NCBI RefSeq assembly: GCF_903064525.1
Contig: NZ_LR797830.1
Location: 1,054,001-1,118,000 of the forward strand
Origin: Methylacidimicrobium sp. AP8
GTDB lineage: Bacteria; Verrucomicrobiota; Verrucomicrobiia; Methylacidiphilales; Methylacidiphilaceae
Direction: 5' to 3'
Length of the DNA: 64,000 nucleotides
How positions within the stretch are numbered: the first letter of the stretch is position 1; the number at the start of each line of letters is the position of its first letter. The notes under the pieces were generated by a model. It was given only the letters and a program-made list of their open reading frames with translations. It did not search any database and was not told the DNA's origin. Made by a program: the position numbers and the translations under genes. Shown one piece after another: positions 55,187 through 63,621 of the stretch.

Positions 55187-55459
55187 ATGCCGGCCCAATC
55201 GGTAACGTACGACGAATTGCGCGCCCTTTTGCGAGAATGCTGCATGCTTCGGTTCCCGGCCGAAAGCCTCGGGGAGGAGACTCCTTTTTTCGGACCGAAC
55301 GGGATCGGACTTGATTCGATCGATGCGCTCCAGCTCACCACGGAACTCGAGCGGAGGTACGGGGTCTCCCTCCAGGATCCGGAAGCGGCGAGGAGGGTAT
55401 TGGAAAACTTGTCCACACTGCGTGCCTGGCTCATTGCGCAGCAGGCGGAGGCGAAATGA
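55187..55459 (+). CDS. Acyl carrier protein
   Basis: This 90-residue carrier protein has the phosphopantetheine attachment Ser44 in GIGLDSIDALQLTTELE. The family usually reads GxDSL or GLDSIE. It begins MPAQSVTYDELRALLREC and has a C-terminal helix. It is the carrier for the neighbouring ketosynthase pair and possibly the substrate handle for the FAD enzyme, whose ATG overlaps its stop (ATGA). It is distinct from a housekeeping AcpP by sequence and context. Confidence 0.88.
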   Translation: MPAQSVTYDELRALLRECCMLRFPAESLGEETPFFGPNGIGLDSIDALQLTTELERRYGVSLQDPEAARRVLENLSTLRAWLIAQQAEAK

Positions 55460-56748
55460 ACGATCCGGTGATCATCGTGGGAGGGGGTCCGGCGGGAAGC
55501 GCCGCCGCAAGCCTGCTGGCTCGGAACGGGAAGCGGGTCTTGCTTCTGGAGAAAGAGAGCTTCCCCCGCTTTCATATCGGCGAATCGCTCCTGCCTTTTT
55601 GCCATCGAGTGCTGCAGAGGATCGGAGTCTGGGACAAAGTGCGGAATGCCGGCTTTATGGTCAAGGCCGGAGCCGAGTTCGTGCTGAGCGATGGGAGCTC
55701 CTTTCGGCGCTTCTGGTTCGGGGAAAGCCTACCCGAGCCCTATGATAAGACTTTCCAAGTGGAGCGGTCGAAGTTCGACGCGCTGCTCCTTGATCATGCC
55801 AAAGAGTCGGGGGCGACCGTTCTCGCCGGCGCGGCGGCTCGGGACTTTCGGGAGACGCCGGACGGTGTGGAGGTGGACTATGCGCTGGCGGGAAGGATCG
55901 AGCGGGCCCGGGGGCGATGGCTGCTGGATGCGACGGGACGTGAGCCGTTTCTAAGCAGACTTTTGCGCATACCTAAAACCGACCTGGGCGTTCCGAAGAA
56001 GATGGCCGTCTACGCCCACTTCCGGAACGTGCGGCGCAACCCGGGCAAGGCCGAGGGGAACATCACGGTGGTCCGCCTCCCCCACGGCTGGTTCTGGTTC
56101 ATTCCCCTGGACGAGGAAAAGACGTCGGTCGGCATGGTGAGGCCGCTGTCGGTTTTCCAAGAAGCCAAGAAAAGTCCGGTAGAGCTCTTCGAGGCCACGG
56201 TGCAGGACAGCAAAGAGCTGCGCTCGCGCCTGCACAAGGCGCAGGCCATGACCCCATTCCGGACCACGGCCGACTACACTTATCGTTTAGAGCGGCTGGC
56301 GGGTCGGCGGTGGCTGGCGGCGGGAGATGCGGCCGGGTTCCTGGATCCGGTCTTTTCCTCCGGGGTGACGGTCGCCCTCGAGGGTGGGCTGGCAGCGGCC
56401 GAAATGATTCTAAGCCAATCGGAAAGATCGCGCGAGTTCTCCGGCGCCGCGCAGCGCGCGTACACCCGGCGGATTCATGCTCTTGCGCGCCGTTTCGAAG
56501 AGATGATCCAGATGTTTTACGACGATCGGTCCTTCGAGGTGTTCATGACTCCTCGTCCGCCGCAATCGATGAAGGAGGCGGTCATTCATCTTCTGGCGGG
56601 AAACAGCGATCTCCATCCGTCTCTCTGGCTTCGAGTGAAGGTGTTTTACCTCCTCTGCAAGCTCCAGCGGAATTGGCGGCTGGCGCCCGCTCTCGAATAT
56701 CGGCCGAATCCCGCCCTTCGCCTGGGGGCATCCCGCGTTTCCTTATAA
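55456..56748 (+). CDS. FAD-dependent halogenase-family oxidoreductase
   Basis: This 430-residue flavoprotein has the N-terminal FAD loop IIVGGGPAGSAAASLLARNG, the motif FPRFHIGESLLPFCHRV, the signature HGWFWFIPLDEEKTSVG (WxWxIP) and the second FAD motif AAGDAAGFLDPVFSSGV. The FPRFHIGESLLP and WxWxIP motifs mark the CmlS/tryptophan-halogenase-like superfamily, but many members only hydroxylate or desaturate. Coupling to the ACP gene suggests a carrier-bound substrate. The last 166 bases overlap the reverse-strand LysR gene. Confidence 0.8.
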   Translation: MNDPVIIVGGGPAGSAAASLLARNGKRVLLLEKESFPRFHIGESLLPFCHRVLQRIGVWDKVRNAGFMVKAGAEFVLSDGSSFRRFWFGESLPEPYDKTFQVERSKFDALLLDHAKESGATVLAGAAARDFRETPDGVEVDYALAGRIERARGRWLLDATGREPFLSRLLRIPKTDLGVPKKMAVYAHFRNVRRNPGKAEGNITVVRLPHGWFWFIPLDEEKTSVGMVRPLSVFQEAKKSPVELFEATVQDSKELRSRLHKAQAMTPFRTTADYTYRLERLAGRRWLAAGDAAGFLDPVFSSGVTVALEGGLAAAEMILSQSERSREFSGAAQRAYTRRIHALARRFEEMIQMFYDDRSFEVFMTPRPPQSMKEAVIHLLAGNSDLHPSLWLRVKVFYLLCKLQRNWRLAPALEYRPNPALRLGASRVSL

Positions 56749-57676
56749 CCGGCGGGACGGCCGCGCCGCTCGGCGGGTGTTCCAGAATGGCAGCGGCCTC
56801 CGCCCGGAGGAAGGCGAGGAAGGCCTCTGCGGTTCGGGAAAGATGCTTCCCCTTGGGATAGACCGCGTACCAGTGCCGCCGGAGAGGGAAACCGACGACA
56901 TCGAGGATCCGAAGACGGCCCTGCTGCAGCTCGGGCCGGATGTTGTGGACGGACAGAACCGAGATGCCCAATCCGGCGATTACGGCTTGCTTGATGGCCT
57001 CGCTGCTGCCGAGCTCCATGTAGGGTTCAACGACCATCCCTTCCCGTCGAAACGCCTGATCGACGGCCGCGCGGGTCCCGGAGCCGGATTCCCGACTCAA
57101 AAACCGTTCCCGAAGGAGGTCGCGAAGCGGAATATCCTGCCTGGCGGCATACGGATGATTCGACCAGGCTACCACTACCAGGGAGTTGTCCAAGAAGGCG
57201 AAGCTCTCCACCGGCAACCCTTCCGGCACTTGTCCCATCACCACCAAATCATCCTGGTTTTCCGCGAGCCGCTGCAGAACGCGCGCCCGATTGGTGACCG
57301 TCAGGCTCGGTCGCACCCCGGGATACAAGCGGATGAAGGCCCCAAGGAGATGGGGCATAAAATATTTGGAAGTCGTGACGCCTGCGATCCGCAGCGGCCC
57401 CTGAACCCCTCCGCGAAGCGAGAGCACCAGGGCGTCAAGGGAATCGAGCTCGCGGCGGATGATGCGAACCCGCTCTGCGACGGCTTCTCCCGCCCGGCTG
57501 AGATAGACCTTTTTCCCGATGCGCTCGAAGAGCGGAAGACCGACGGTTTCCTCAAGACGCTTGATCGCGATGGAAACGGCCGGCTGAGTCAAGTGGACGG
57601 CCTCGGCTGCTTTGGTAAAGCTCCGGTGATGGACGATCGCCTCGAACACGCGCAGTTGCTGGAGCGTTATATCCAT
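56582..57676 (-). CDS. LysR-family transcriptional regulator (CbbR-like)
   Basis: This regulator has an N-terminal winged HTH (LQQLRVFEAIVHHRSFTKAA, QPAVSIAIKRLEETVG) and a periplasmic-binding-like effector domain (ITSKYFMPHLLGAFIRLYPG is read as TTSKYFMPHLLGAFIRLYPG). The first 310 residues match the family; the remaining 54 run antisense over the 3' end of the FAD gene and are probably a non-conserved extension. It resembles CbbR and CysB-type proteins that respond to small metabolites, but no RuBisCO genes are seen. It is divergent from a small ORF and the aconitase gene. Confidence 0.85.
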   Translation of the reverse strand: MDITLQQLRVFEAIVHHRSFTKAAEAVHLTQPAVSIAIKRLEETVGLPLFERIGKKVYLSRAGEAVAERVRIIRRELDSLDALVLSLRGGVQGPLRIAGVTTSKYFMPHLLGAFIRLYPGVRPSLTVTNRARVLQRLAENQDDLVVMGQVPEGLPVESFAFLDNSLVVVAWSNHPYAARQDIPLRDLLRERFLSRESGSGTRAAVDQAFRREGMVVEPYMELGSSEAIKQAVIAGLGISVLSVHNIRPELQQGRLRILDVVGFPLRRHWYAVYPKGKHLSRTAEAFLAFLRAEAAAILEHPPSGAAVPPVIRKRGMPPGEGRDSADIRERAPAANSAGACRGGKTPSLEARETDGDRCFPPEDE

Positions 57677-57688
57677 TAAACAAAGTTA

Positions 57689-57710
57689 TTGATTAGTGTA
57701 AAACAATCAA
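57689..57710. promoter_or_regulatory. Candidate LysR operator (TTGATT-N10-AATCAA)
   Basis: The inverted repeat TTGATT-AGTGTAAAAC-AATCAA lies 13 bases upstream of the LysR start. LysR proteins often bind such T-N11-A dyads next to their own gene and autoregulate. The 228 bases around it, up to the small ORF stop, are the most AT-rich stretch in the neighbourhood. This is pattern-based. Confidence 0.55.
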
Positions 57711-57904
57711 CCCACTTCGTTTCGAGGGCGGGAAGAAAAGCGGGGGAATTCCGTCGGCGGTACGCGCCGGTCTTCTGCGGCATTTCGCCTAAAGCCGGCT
57801 ACCGGGACTGGGCATGGGGAAAGCTAAACGCCCTCTCCCGAAGAGAGGCGCTCCGCAAATGTGCTCTTCGGGATCCGAAGGGAACCGAGGCCGGGCGAAG
57901 GCGG

Positions 57905-58060
57905 CTAGTCTTCTTCCGGAAAGCCGCGGCGATGGAGATGCTGCCGGGCCTTCCGGCGCTCGTAGCGACGGGCGAGGATCTTCTCCTGCTTGTGGCCAGG
58001 CAGGCGGAACAGGGTCTTGGACTTCAGGCACGAATCGAACGGATCTTGGGCTAAACGCAT
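57905..58060 (-). CDS. Small basic protein of 51 residues
   Basis: This 51-residue ORF begins [20 protein letters not shown] and ends in a basic stretch ([18 protein letters not shown]). An unusually strong ribosome binding site, AAGGAGG, lies six bases upstream of the ATG at 58060. The gene is in the divergent space between the LysR regulator and aconitase, opposite in strand to aconitase. No family is recognised, and the cysteine, lysine and arginine content gives no clear hint. The strong translation signal is the main reason to accept it. Confidence 0.55.
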   Translation of the reverse strand: MRLAQDPFDSCLKSKTLFRLPGHKQEKILARRYERRKARQHLHRRGFPEED

Positions 58061-58217
58061 CCTATACCTCCTTCCGGTTTCCCTCTCCAAACCGATTCCG
58101 CTGCGGGTAGGAAAGCGAAAACCGTGCCAATCGGATTCGCCGTTCCTATTCAAAGGAATCCGGTTGCTATCGCTTTTTGCGAAGCCTACTCTTTTTGCTG
58201 ATAACACAAAGTCCGCC

Positions 58218-61067
58218 ATGAAGTCAAAGTTAGTAAATGCGGAGTGGAAGAGAAGCTTTACTCTGCCGGGAGGAGAAAAGTTTTGGTTCTTTTCGCTTCC
58301 CGCTCTGGAAGAGGCGGGATTGGGTCCCGTCCACCGGCTTCCGATCAGCTTGCGCATTTTTCTGGAGTCGCTGGCGCGCTTTTGCGGAACAGCGGGGATC
58401 GAGGAGAAGGACGTAGAGGCTCTGGCACGCTGGAACTCCAAGAACCCGGCACGCCGGGAAATTCCTTTTCGGGTGGCCCGCATTCTCCTACAGGATTTCA
58501 CGGGAGTTCCCCTATTGGTGGATCTTGCTGCGATGCGGAGCGCGCTCGCGCGGATCGGCCGGCCCCCGGGCCGGGTGGAACCGGAAATTCCGGTGGACCT
58601 CGTGATCGACCACTCCGTTCAGGTGGATTTTTTTGGAACGCCGGATGCGCTGGCGAAAAACCTGGAATGGGAGTTTGTCCGCAATCGAGAGCGGTACGCC
58701 TTCCTAAAGTGGGGGGAAGGGGCATTCCGAAAGTTGCGGATTATTCCGCCCGGAATCGGGATCTGCCACCAGGTGAACCTGGAGTTTCTTGCCAAAGGGG
58801 TCTTCGTTCAGCAAGAGCCGGACGGGAAGATCGTCTATCCGGATACTGTCCTGGGAACCGATTCCCATACAACGATGGTCAACGGGCTGGGCGTGGTCGG
58901 ATGGGGTGTCGGCGGCATCGAGGCGGAAGCCGCGATGCTGGGCGAGCCCTACTACCTGCTGACGCCCGAGGTGATCGGCGTCCAGTTGACGGGTGCTCTG
59001 GCTCCCGGAGTCACGGCGACCGATCTGGTTTTGTGGATCACCGAGAAACTCCGCCAGTTCGGAGTGGTCAATAAGATCGTGGAGTTTTTCGGCCCGGGTG
59101 CCTCATCGCTGAGCGTCCCGGATCGAGCCACTCTCGCCAATATGGCGCCCGAGTACGGAGCGACGATGGGATACTTCCCGTTCGACAAAGAATCTCTCGC
59201 CTATCTGCAGAGGACCGGACGCCCGCGGGAGCTGCTCGAGCTCGTGGAACGCTACTATGTCAGCCAGGAGTTGTGCCGCATCCCGCAAGAAGTGGACGAG
59301 ATCGACTATAGCCGGATTGTGCAGATTCCGCTGGAGGCAGTGGAGCCTGCGGTCGCCGGGCCCCGCCGCCCGCAGGATCGCATCGGGCTCAGATCGGTTA
59401 AAAGTGCGTTTCAGCGGTTGCTCGCTCTTCCCAAGGATCAGGGCGGCTATGGGAAGGGACCGGAGGAGCTGAGGACACGGGTCCGTGTCGAAGGAGGACT
59501 CATCGCCTGCGGCCTGCCGCCGGCCGATCTCAACGGAACGGAGCCGGACTCGCCCAGCGAAAGCGAGCTGCGGGATCTGCACCCGGAGCTCGACCGCGCG
59601 GCTGCGCCTATGGAAGGAATTCCCGCGGAGATCGGCCACGGGACTGTGGTCATCGCCGCTATCACCAGCTGCACGAATACTTCGAACCCGAGCGTGATGC
59701 TCGCTGCCGGGCTTCTGGCGAAGAAGGCGGTGGAGCGTGGACTGACGGTGCCCCCTCACGTGAAGACCTCGGTAGCGCCAGGCTCCCGCGTCGTCTCGGA
59801 TTATTTGGCGCGGACGGGGCTGCAAGATTTCTTGGACCGGCTCGGCTTCGCGGTGGTGGGCTACGGATGCACGACTTGCATCGGCAATAGCGGCCCATTG
59901 TCTGTGCCGTTGGAGGAGGCGATCGGCTCTAACCAGCTGATCGTGGCGGCGGTGCTCTCCGGAAATCGGAATTTCGAGGCACGGATCCATCCGGCGGTTC
60001 GCGCCAATTTTCTTATGTCCCCGCCTCTGGTCGTTGCCTTCGCGCTCGCCGGGCGGGTTGACTGGGACCCGGAATCGGAACCCTTGGGCCGGGATCCCGC
60101 CGGCCGTCCGGTGTTCCTCCGGGAGGTATGGCCGAATGCGGAAGAGGTGGCGAGGCTGATGGGATCGGCAACCGATCCCGAAGCCTTCGGCCGCCTTTAC
60201 CACGATTTCGCCGAGCTCAACCCGCAGTGGTGTCGGATCGAAGCTCCCCGCGGGGAGATTTATCCATGGGATCCGAACAATTCCTATATCCAGGAGCCGC
60301 CCTTCCTGGAAGGCTTTTCCTTGGAAGTGCCCCCCCGGCGTCCTTGCCTGGGCGCGCGCGCCCTCTGCATCCTGGGCGACTCGGTGACGACGGACCATAT
60401 CTCGCCGGCCGGTGCGATCAAGCCCGATAGCCCCGCCGGCCGCTACTTGAGCGAGTTGGGCATCGGCCGCGCTGAGTTCAATAGCTACGGCAGCCGGCGC
60501 GGCAACGATCGGGTGATGGTACGCGGCACATTCGCGAACATCCGGTTGCGCAACCGGATGGTGCCCGATGCGGAAGGAGGTGTCACCCGCCACATGCCCG
60601 ACGGAAGCCGGATGTCGATTTACGATGCCGCCATGAAGTATCGGGAAGAAGAAGTGCCGTTGCTCGTCTTCGCGGGACGGGAGTATGGGACCGGCAGCTC
60701 CCGCGACTGGGCGGCAAAGGGATGTGCTCTCTTAGGCGTGCGCGCCGTGATCGCCGAAAGCTTCGAGCGCATTCATCGAGGAAACCTTGTCGGAATGGGC
60801 GTCTTGCCTTGCACCTTCCTTGGCGGCGTCCGGCTTTCCGATCTCCTGCTCGACGGCAGCGAGCTCTTCGATATCCCCGGATTCGAGCAGGACCTCGAGC
60901 CGGGCCAGGAGCTCTGTTTGCAGATCCGCCGCGGGAACGGTTCGGTCCGCCAGGTGCCGATCCTTTGCCGGATCGACACCCCAGCCGAGGCCGACTATTT
61001 CCGGCATGGGGGAATTCTACCCTACGTGTTGCGCCGGATTCTCGCCCGCGGGACGAAGGGGACGTGA
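58218..61067 (+). CDS. acnA: Aconitate hydratase A
   Basis: AcnA interconverts citrate and isocitrate. The 949-residue protein has [19 protein letters not shown], the [4Fe-4S] ligands in [11 protein letters not shown] and [12 protein letters not shown], and the swivel domain with the substrate-binding [17 protein letters not shown]. It is longer than usual by a 30-residue variable linker between domains 3 and 4 ([18 protein letters not shown]). The ATG at 58218 has no strong ribosome binding site; longer upstream readings are not homologous. It lies in a coupled pair with an alpha/beta hydrolase-like gene. Confidence 0.94.
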   Translation: MKSKLVNAEWKRSFTLPGGEKFWFFSLPALEEAGLGPVHRLPISLRIFLESLARFCGTAGIEEKDVEALARWNSKNPARREIPFRVARILLQDFTGVPLLVDLAAMRSALARIGRPPGRVEPEIPVDLVIDHSVQVDFFGTPDALAKNLEWEFVRNRERYAFLKWGEGAFRKLRIIPPGIGICHQVNLEFLAKGVFVQQEPDGKIVYPDTVLGTDSHTTMVNGLGVVGWGVGGIEAEAAMLGEPYYLLTPEVIGVQLTGALAPGVTATDLVLWITEKLRQFGVVNKIVEFFGPGASSLSVPDRATLANMAPEYGATMGYFPFDKESLAYLQRTGRPRELLELVERYYVSQELCRIPQEVDEIDYSRIVQIPLEAVEPAVAGPRRPQDRIGLRSVKSAFQRLLALPKDQGGYGKGPEELRTRVRVEGGLIACGLPPADLNGTEPDSPSESELRDLHPELDRAAAPMEGIPAEIGHGTVVIAAITSCTNTSNPSVMLAAGLLAKKAVERGLTVPPHVKTSVAPGSRVVSDYLARTGLQDFLDRLGFAVVGYGCTTCIGNSGPLSVPLEEAIGSNQLIVAAVLSGNRNFEARIHPAVRANFLMSPPLVVAFALAGRVDWDPESEPLGRDPAGRPVFLREVWPNAEEVARLMGSATDPEAFGRLYHDFAELNPQWCRIEAPRGEIYPWDPNNSYIQEPPFLEGFSLEVPPRRPCLGARALCILGDSVTTDHISPAGAIKPDSPAGRYLSELGIGRAEFNSYGSRRGNDRVMVRGTFANIRLRNRMVPDAEGGVTRHMPDGSRMSIYDAAMKYREEEVPLLVFAGREYGTGSSRDWAAKGCALLGVRAVIAESFERIHRGNLVGMGVLPCTFLGGVRLSDLLLDGSELFDIPGFEQDLEPGQELCLQIRRGNGSVRQVPILCRIDTPAEADYFRHGGILPYVLRRILARGTKGT

Positions 61068-61702
61068 GGACTCGGTTTCCGCCGGCCATATCCCGCATCT
61101 GCCGCATCGTGTTTCATGGTGCCGGCCCCGCCGGACCAGGATGGGTCAATTATGTGCTGGTTGAGGCCGCCAGACGGGCGGGGGCGCATGTGTTTCCTCC
61201 GAGCGCGGGCTGGATTCTTCCCCTTTTCTTCTCTGGCTTGTGGGAAAGAACCGAAGGCGTTGCTCTTTTCGGCTACAGCCGGGGTGGGGTGAGCGCCGTC
61301 CGTCTTGCCCGCTTCCTAGCCAAAGAACGGATTCGGGTGGTTCTCCTCTATTTGATCGATCCGATCACCTTTTGCGGTCGGCTGCTTTCCATCCCATCTT
61401 GGGTGGAACATGCTTTCTGCTGCCGGCAACGCGCCGGCGCCCGCTTCTGGCTCCTTCGCGGACGATTGGGCCGGGGTACCCCCTGCCGGGTCGAAGGAGC
61501 ACGGAGCACGGTATTGGAGGAAGAGGTGGTAGATTCGTTTCCGGATGGGCGGCCGCTCCGGCATGAGGACATGATCCGATACGCACTCGACTATGCCCGC
61601 TTGCCGCTGGAGCAGGGATTAACCTGCTCGTATCCGAAACTAGCTCCCGATAGGGTCGAGCCGATCCCGCAGCTTGTCTCCCAGAGCGTTGAGCGCCCAT
61701 AG
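61064..61702 (+). CDS. Alpha/beta-hydrolase-like protein
   Basis: This 212-residue protein starts at a GTG that overlaps the aconitase stop (GTGA). A GYSRGG nucleophile elbow ([20 protein letters not shown]) and an early strand-loop [18 protein letters not shown] resemble a lipase-type alpha/beta hydrolase. An acid residue follows in YLIDPITF, and the candidate His is in [14 protein letters not shown]. The substrate is unknown. The 3' end overlaps dppC on the other strand by 63 bases. Confidence 0.65.
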   Translation: MRTRFPPAISRICRIVFHGAGPAGPGWVNYVLVEAARRAGAHVFPPSAGWILPLFFSGLWERTEGVALFGYSRGGVSAVRLARFLAKERIRVVLLYLIDPITFCGRLLSIPSWVEHAFCCRQRAGARFWLLRGRLGRGTPCRVEGARSTVLEEEVVDSFPDGRPLRHEDMIRYALDYARLPLEQGLTCSYPKLAPDRVEPIPQLVSQSVERP

Positions 61703-62533
61703 GGTCCAGGCGAGCATCCCTCCGGGAAAGACCAGCAGCCACCAAGCCGTCTTCATCGGGTTGATCGCCTGGGCTCCGTCCGCCAAGAGAGTCCCCAAGC
61801 TGGCGGAAGGCGGTTCGACGCCCAGTCCTAGGAAGCTGAGAAAGGATTCGGCCAGGATTACGGCGGGAACGGTCAAGGTCAGGTAGACCGCGACGATTCC
61901 CAAAAGGTGCGGCAGAATGTGATGACGGAGAATGCCGAAAGGCGATCGGCCGATGACGCGCGCTGCTTGAACGAAAAGTGCGGATTTGAGCACGAGGACC
62001 CGGCTCCGCACAACGCGGGCCATGGTCAGCCATTCGACGAGTCCGAGCCCGAGAAAAAGGAGGAAGATGCGGCTGTAGGGGAGAAGGCCGGCCAGCTGAC
62101 AGCCGATCAATGCCTTTCGCAAGGGAGCTTCCAGCAAGGCGATCAGGACGATGACGAAGATCAAGGTCGGGAGGGAATAGAGGAGATCGACTATCTGCAT
62201 GAGGAATCTGTCAACCTTTCCTCCGGCGTATCCGGCGACCGCTCCATAGGTAGAGCCGATCACCAGGCTCACAACCGCGCCGAAGAATCCGACGAGGAAA
62301 GAGATCCGTGCGCCGCAAAGCAGGCGGGTCAAAAGGTCGCGGCCATGGATATCGGTCCCCATCCAATGGCTCGGACTGGGAGGCGCCAAGGACTCTTCAC
62401 CGATTGCCGCCGCCGGATAGCGGGAGAGCATCGGGCCGAAGATCGCGGCTAAAACCAAGAGGGCAAGCGAGGCGGCCGCAAAGGCGGTCCACCCGTCGAA
62501 GCCTTTCTTGGAAGCACGTACACTGGCTTTCAC
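61640..62533 (-). CDS. dppC: Peptide ABC transporter permease DppC/OppC
   Basis: This 297-residue inner-membrane permease has six membrane helices. It has the conserved WMGTDIHGRDLLTRLLCGAR segment and the ABC-permease EAA-like loop FVQAARVIGRSPFGILRHHI, a hallmark of the OppC family. It starts at GTG 62533, overlapping the dppB stop (GTGA). A possible longer TTG start is not supported. It works with DppB and the binding protein in uptake of peptides or nickel. Confidence 0.87.
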   Translation of the reverse strand: MKASVRASKKGFDGWTAFAAASLALLVLAAIFGPMLSRYPAAAIGEESLAPPSPSHWMGTDIHGRDLLTRLLCGARISFLVGFFGAVVSLVIGSTYGAVAGYAGGKVDRFLMQIVDLLYSLPTLIFVIVLIALLEAPLRKALIGCQLAGLLPYSRIFLLFLGLGLVEWLTMARVVRSRVLVLKSALFVQAARVIGRSPFGILRHHILPHLLGIVAVYLTLTVPAVILAESFLSFLGLGVEPPSASLGTLLADGAQAINPMKTAWWLLVFPGGMLAWTLWALNALGDKLRDRLDPIGS

Positions 62534-63447
62534 GAAAGCTGCACTCTCTTGTCGAGCCAAGCGGATACGAGATCGGCCAACAAGTTGAAGCCGATGAGAA
62601 GGGTGCTATAGACCAGAGTCACGCCCGCAACGAGGAAGACATCGCGGCTCAGGACGCCTTCGACGAAAAAGGAGCCCATTCCCTGGATCCCGAAGATCTC
62701 CTCGATGACGAGCGAACCGGTCAGGAGATTGGCGGCCAGAGGCCCCGCGTAGGCGATGATGGGAAGAGAGGCGGGCTTGAGCGCATGGACGAAGAGGACG
62801 GCTGCGGGGGTCAGCCCCTTGGCCCGCGCGGTGCGGATATAGTCCATCGGCAGGATCTCGAGCATGCTGGCACGGGTGAGCCTGGCGACAACTGCGGCGT
62901 AGGGTAGGGCGAGGCAGATTGCAGGTAGAAGGAGCTCGCGGAAGCTTCCCCAACCGCCGGAAGGGAGAAGCTTCCATTGCAAAGAGAGCAGCAGGACGGC
63001 GAGGGGAGCCAACACAAAGCTCGGAATCGAGATGGCCCCCATACAGAGGAGCTGGATGAAGCGGTCCGCCGTCCGGTTATGGCGAACAGCCGCCCAGACA
63101 CCGGCTGCGATGCCGAAGCCGAGGGCCACACAGAACGCGCTTCCCCCGAGCGTCAAGGAGACGGGAAGGGTCTGGCCGATGATCTCACCCACGGTTCGAT
63201 TCCGATAGCGAGTCGAAAGACGGAGATCTCCATGAAGGACGTCGGATACGTAGCTCGTATACTGTTCCCAGAGGGAACCGTTGAGCTTGTAGCGGCTTTC
63301 CAGCTCCCGCAGGATCGCCGGAGGGATGGCTCGTTCTCCGGCAAACGGGCTGCCAGGAGCCAGACGTACCAAAAAGAAGGTGATGGTGATCACCCCCAGA
63401 AGCACCGGAATCGCTCGGATCAAGCGGCGGATAAGGAAGATGACCAT
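62530..63447 (-). CDS. dppB: Peptide ABC transporter permease DppB/OppB
   Basis: This 305-residue permease begins MVIFLIRRLIRAIPVLLGVI, the typical start of DppB/OppB. It has six helices and the EAA loop YIRTARAKGLTPAAVLFVHALK. It is translationally coupled to dppC. Together they form the transmembrane channel for an oligopeptide-type importer. The ATP-binding subunits (dppD/dppF) are not in the window. Confidence 0.9.
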   Translation of the reverse strand: MVIFLIRRLIRAIPVLLGVITITFFLVRLAPGSPFAGERAIPPAILRELESRYKLNGSLWEQYTSYVSDVLHGDLRLSTRYRNRTVGEIIGQTLPVSLTLGGSAFCVALGFGIAAGVWAAVRHNRTADRFIQLLCMGAISIPSFVLAPLAVLLLSLQWKLLPSGGWGSFRELLLPAICLALPYAAVVARLTRASMLEILPMDYIRTARAKGLTPAAVLFVHALKPASLPIIAYAGPLAANLLTGSLVIEEIFGIQGMGSFFVEGVLSRDVFLVAGVTLVYSTLLIGFNLLADLVSAWLDKRVQLS

Positions 63448-63550
63448 GAGGGTTTCATCCGGATTGCACCTTTCCCCTGGCGGCCGCTTCGCTACTGGCT
63501 CGGCTCGGACTGGTTGCTGCCAGGGGTGGGAGAGAGCCGATCGATGGATG

Positions 63551-63599
63551 GGAAATCAAAAAAGCAAAGAATCCCGACGAAACATAATCGTGGTCGGGA
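63551..63599 (-). terminator. Candidate terminator between dppA and dppB
   Basis: On the minus strand TCCCGAC pairs with GTCGGGA (63593-63599 with 63572-63578), and the stem is followed by ATTCTTTGCTTTTTTG. It lies downstream of the binding-protein gene's stop and upstream of dppB. It may limit read-through into the permeases, a known way to make more binding protein than channel. Confidence 0.6.
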
Positions 63600-63621
63600 G
63601 GGGGCTGGTGTGCCATGGTGG

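Noticed and set aside
57990-58217. N-terminal extension of aconitase
   Set aside because: It overlaps the small ORF on the other strand and lacks the AcnA N-terminal sequence; the ATG at 58218 fits the family.
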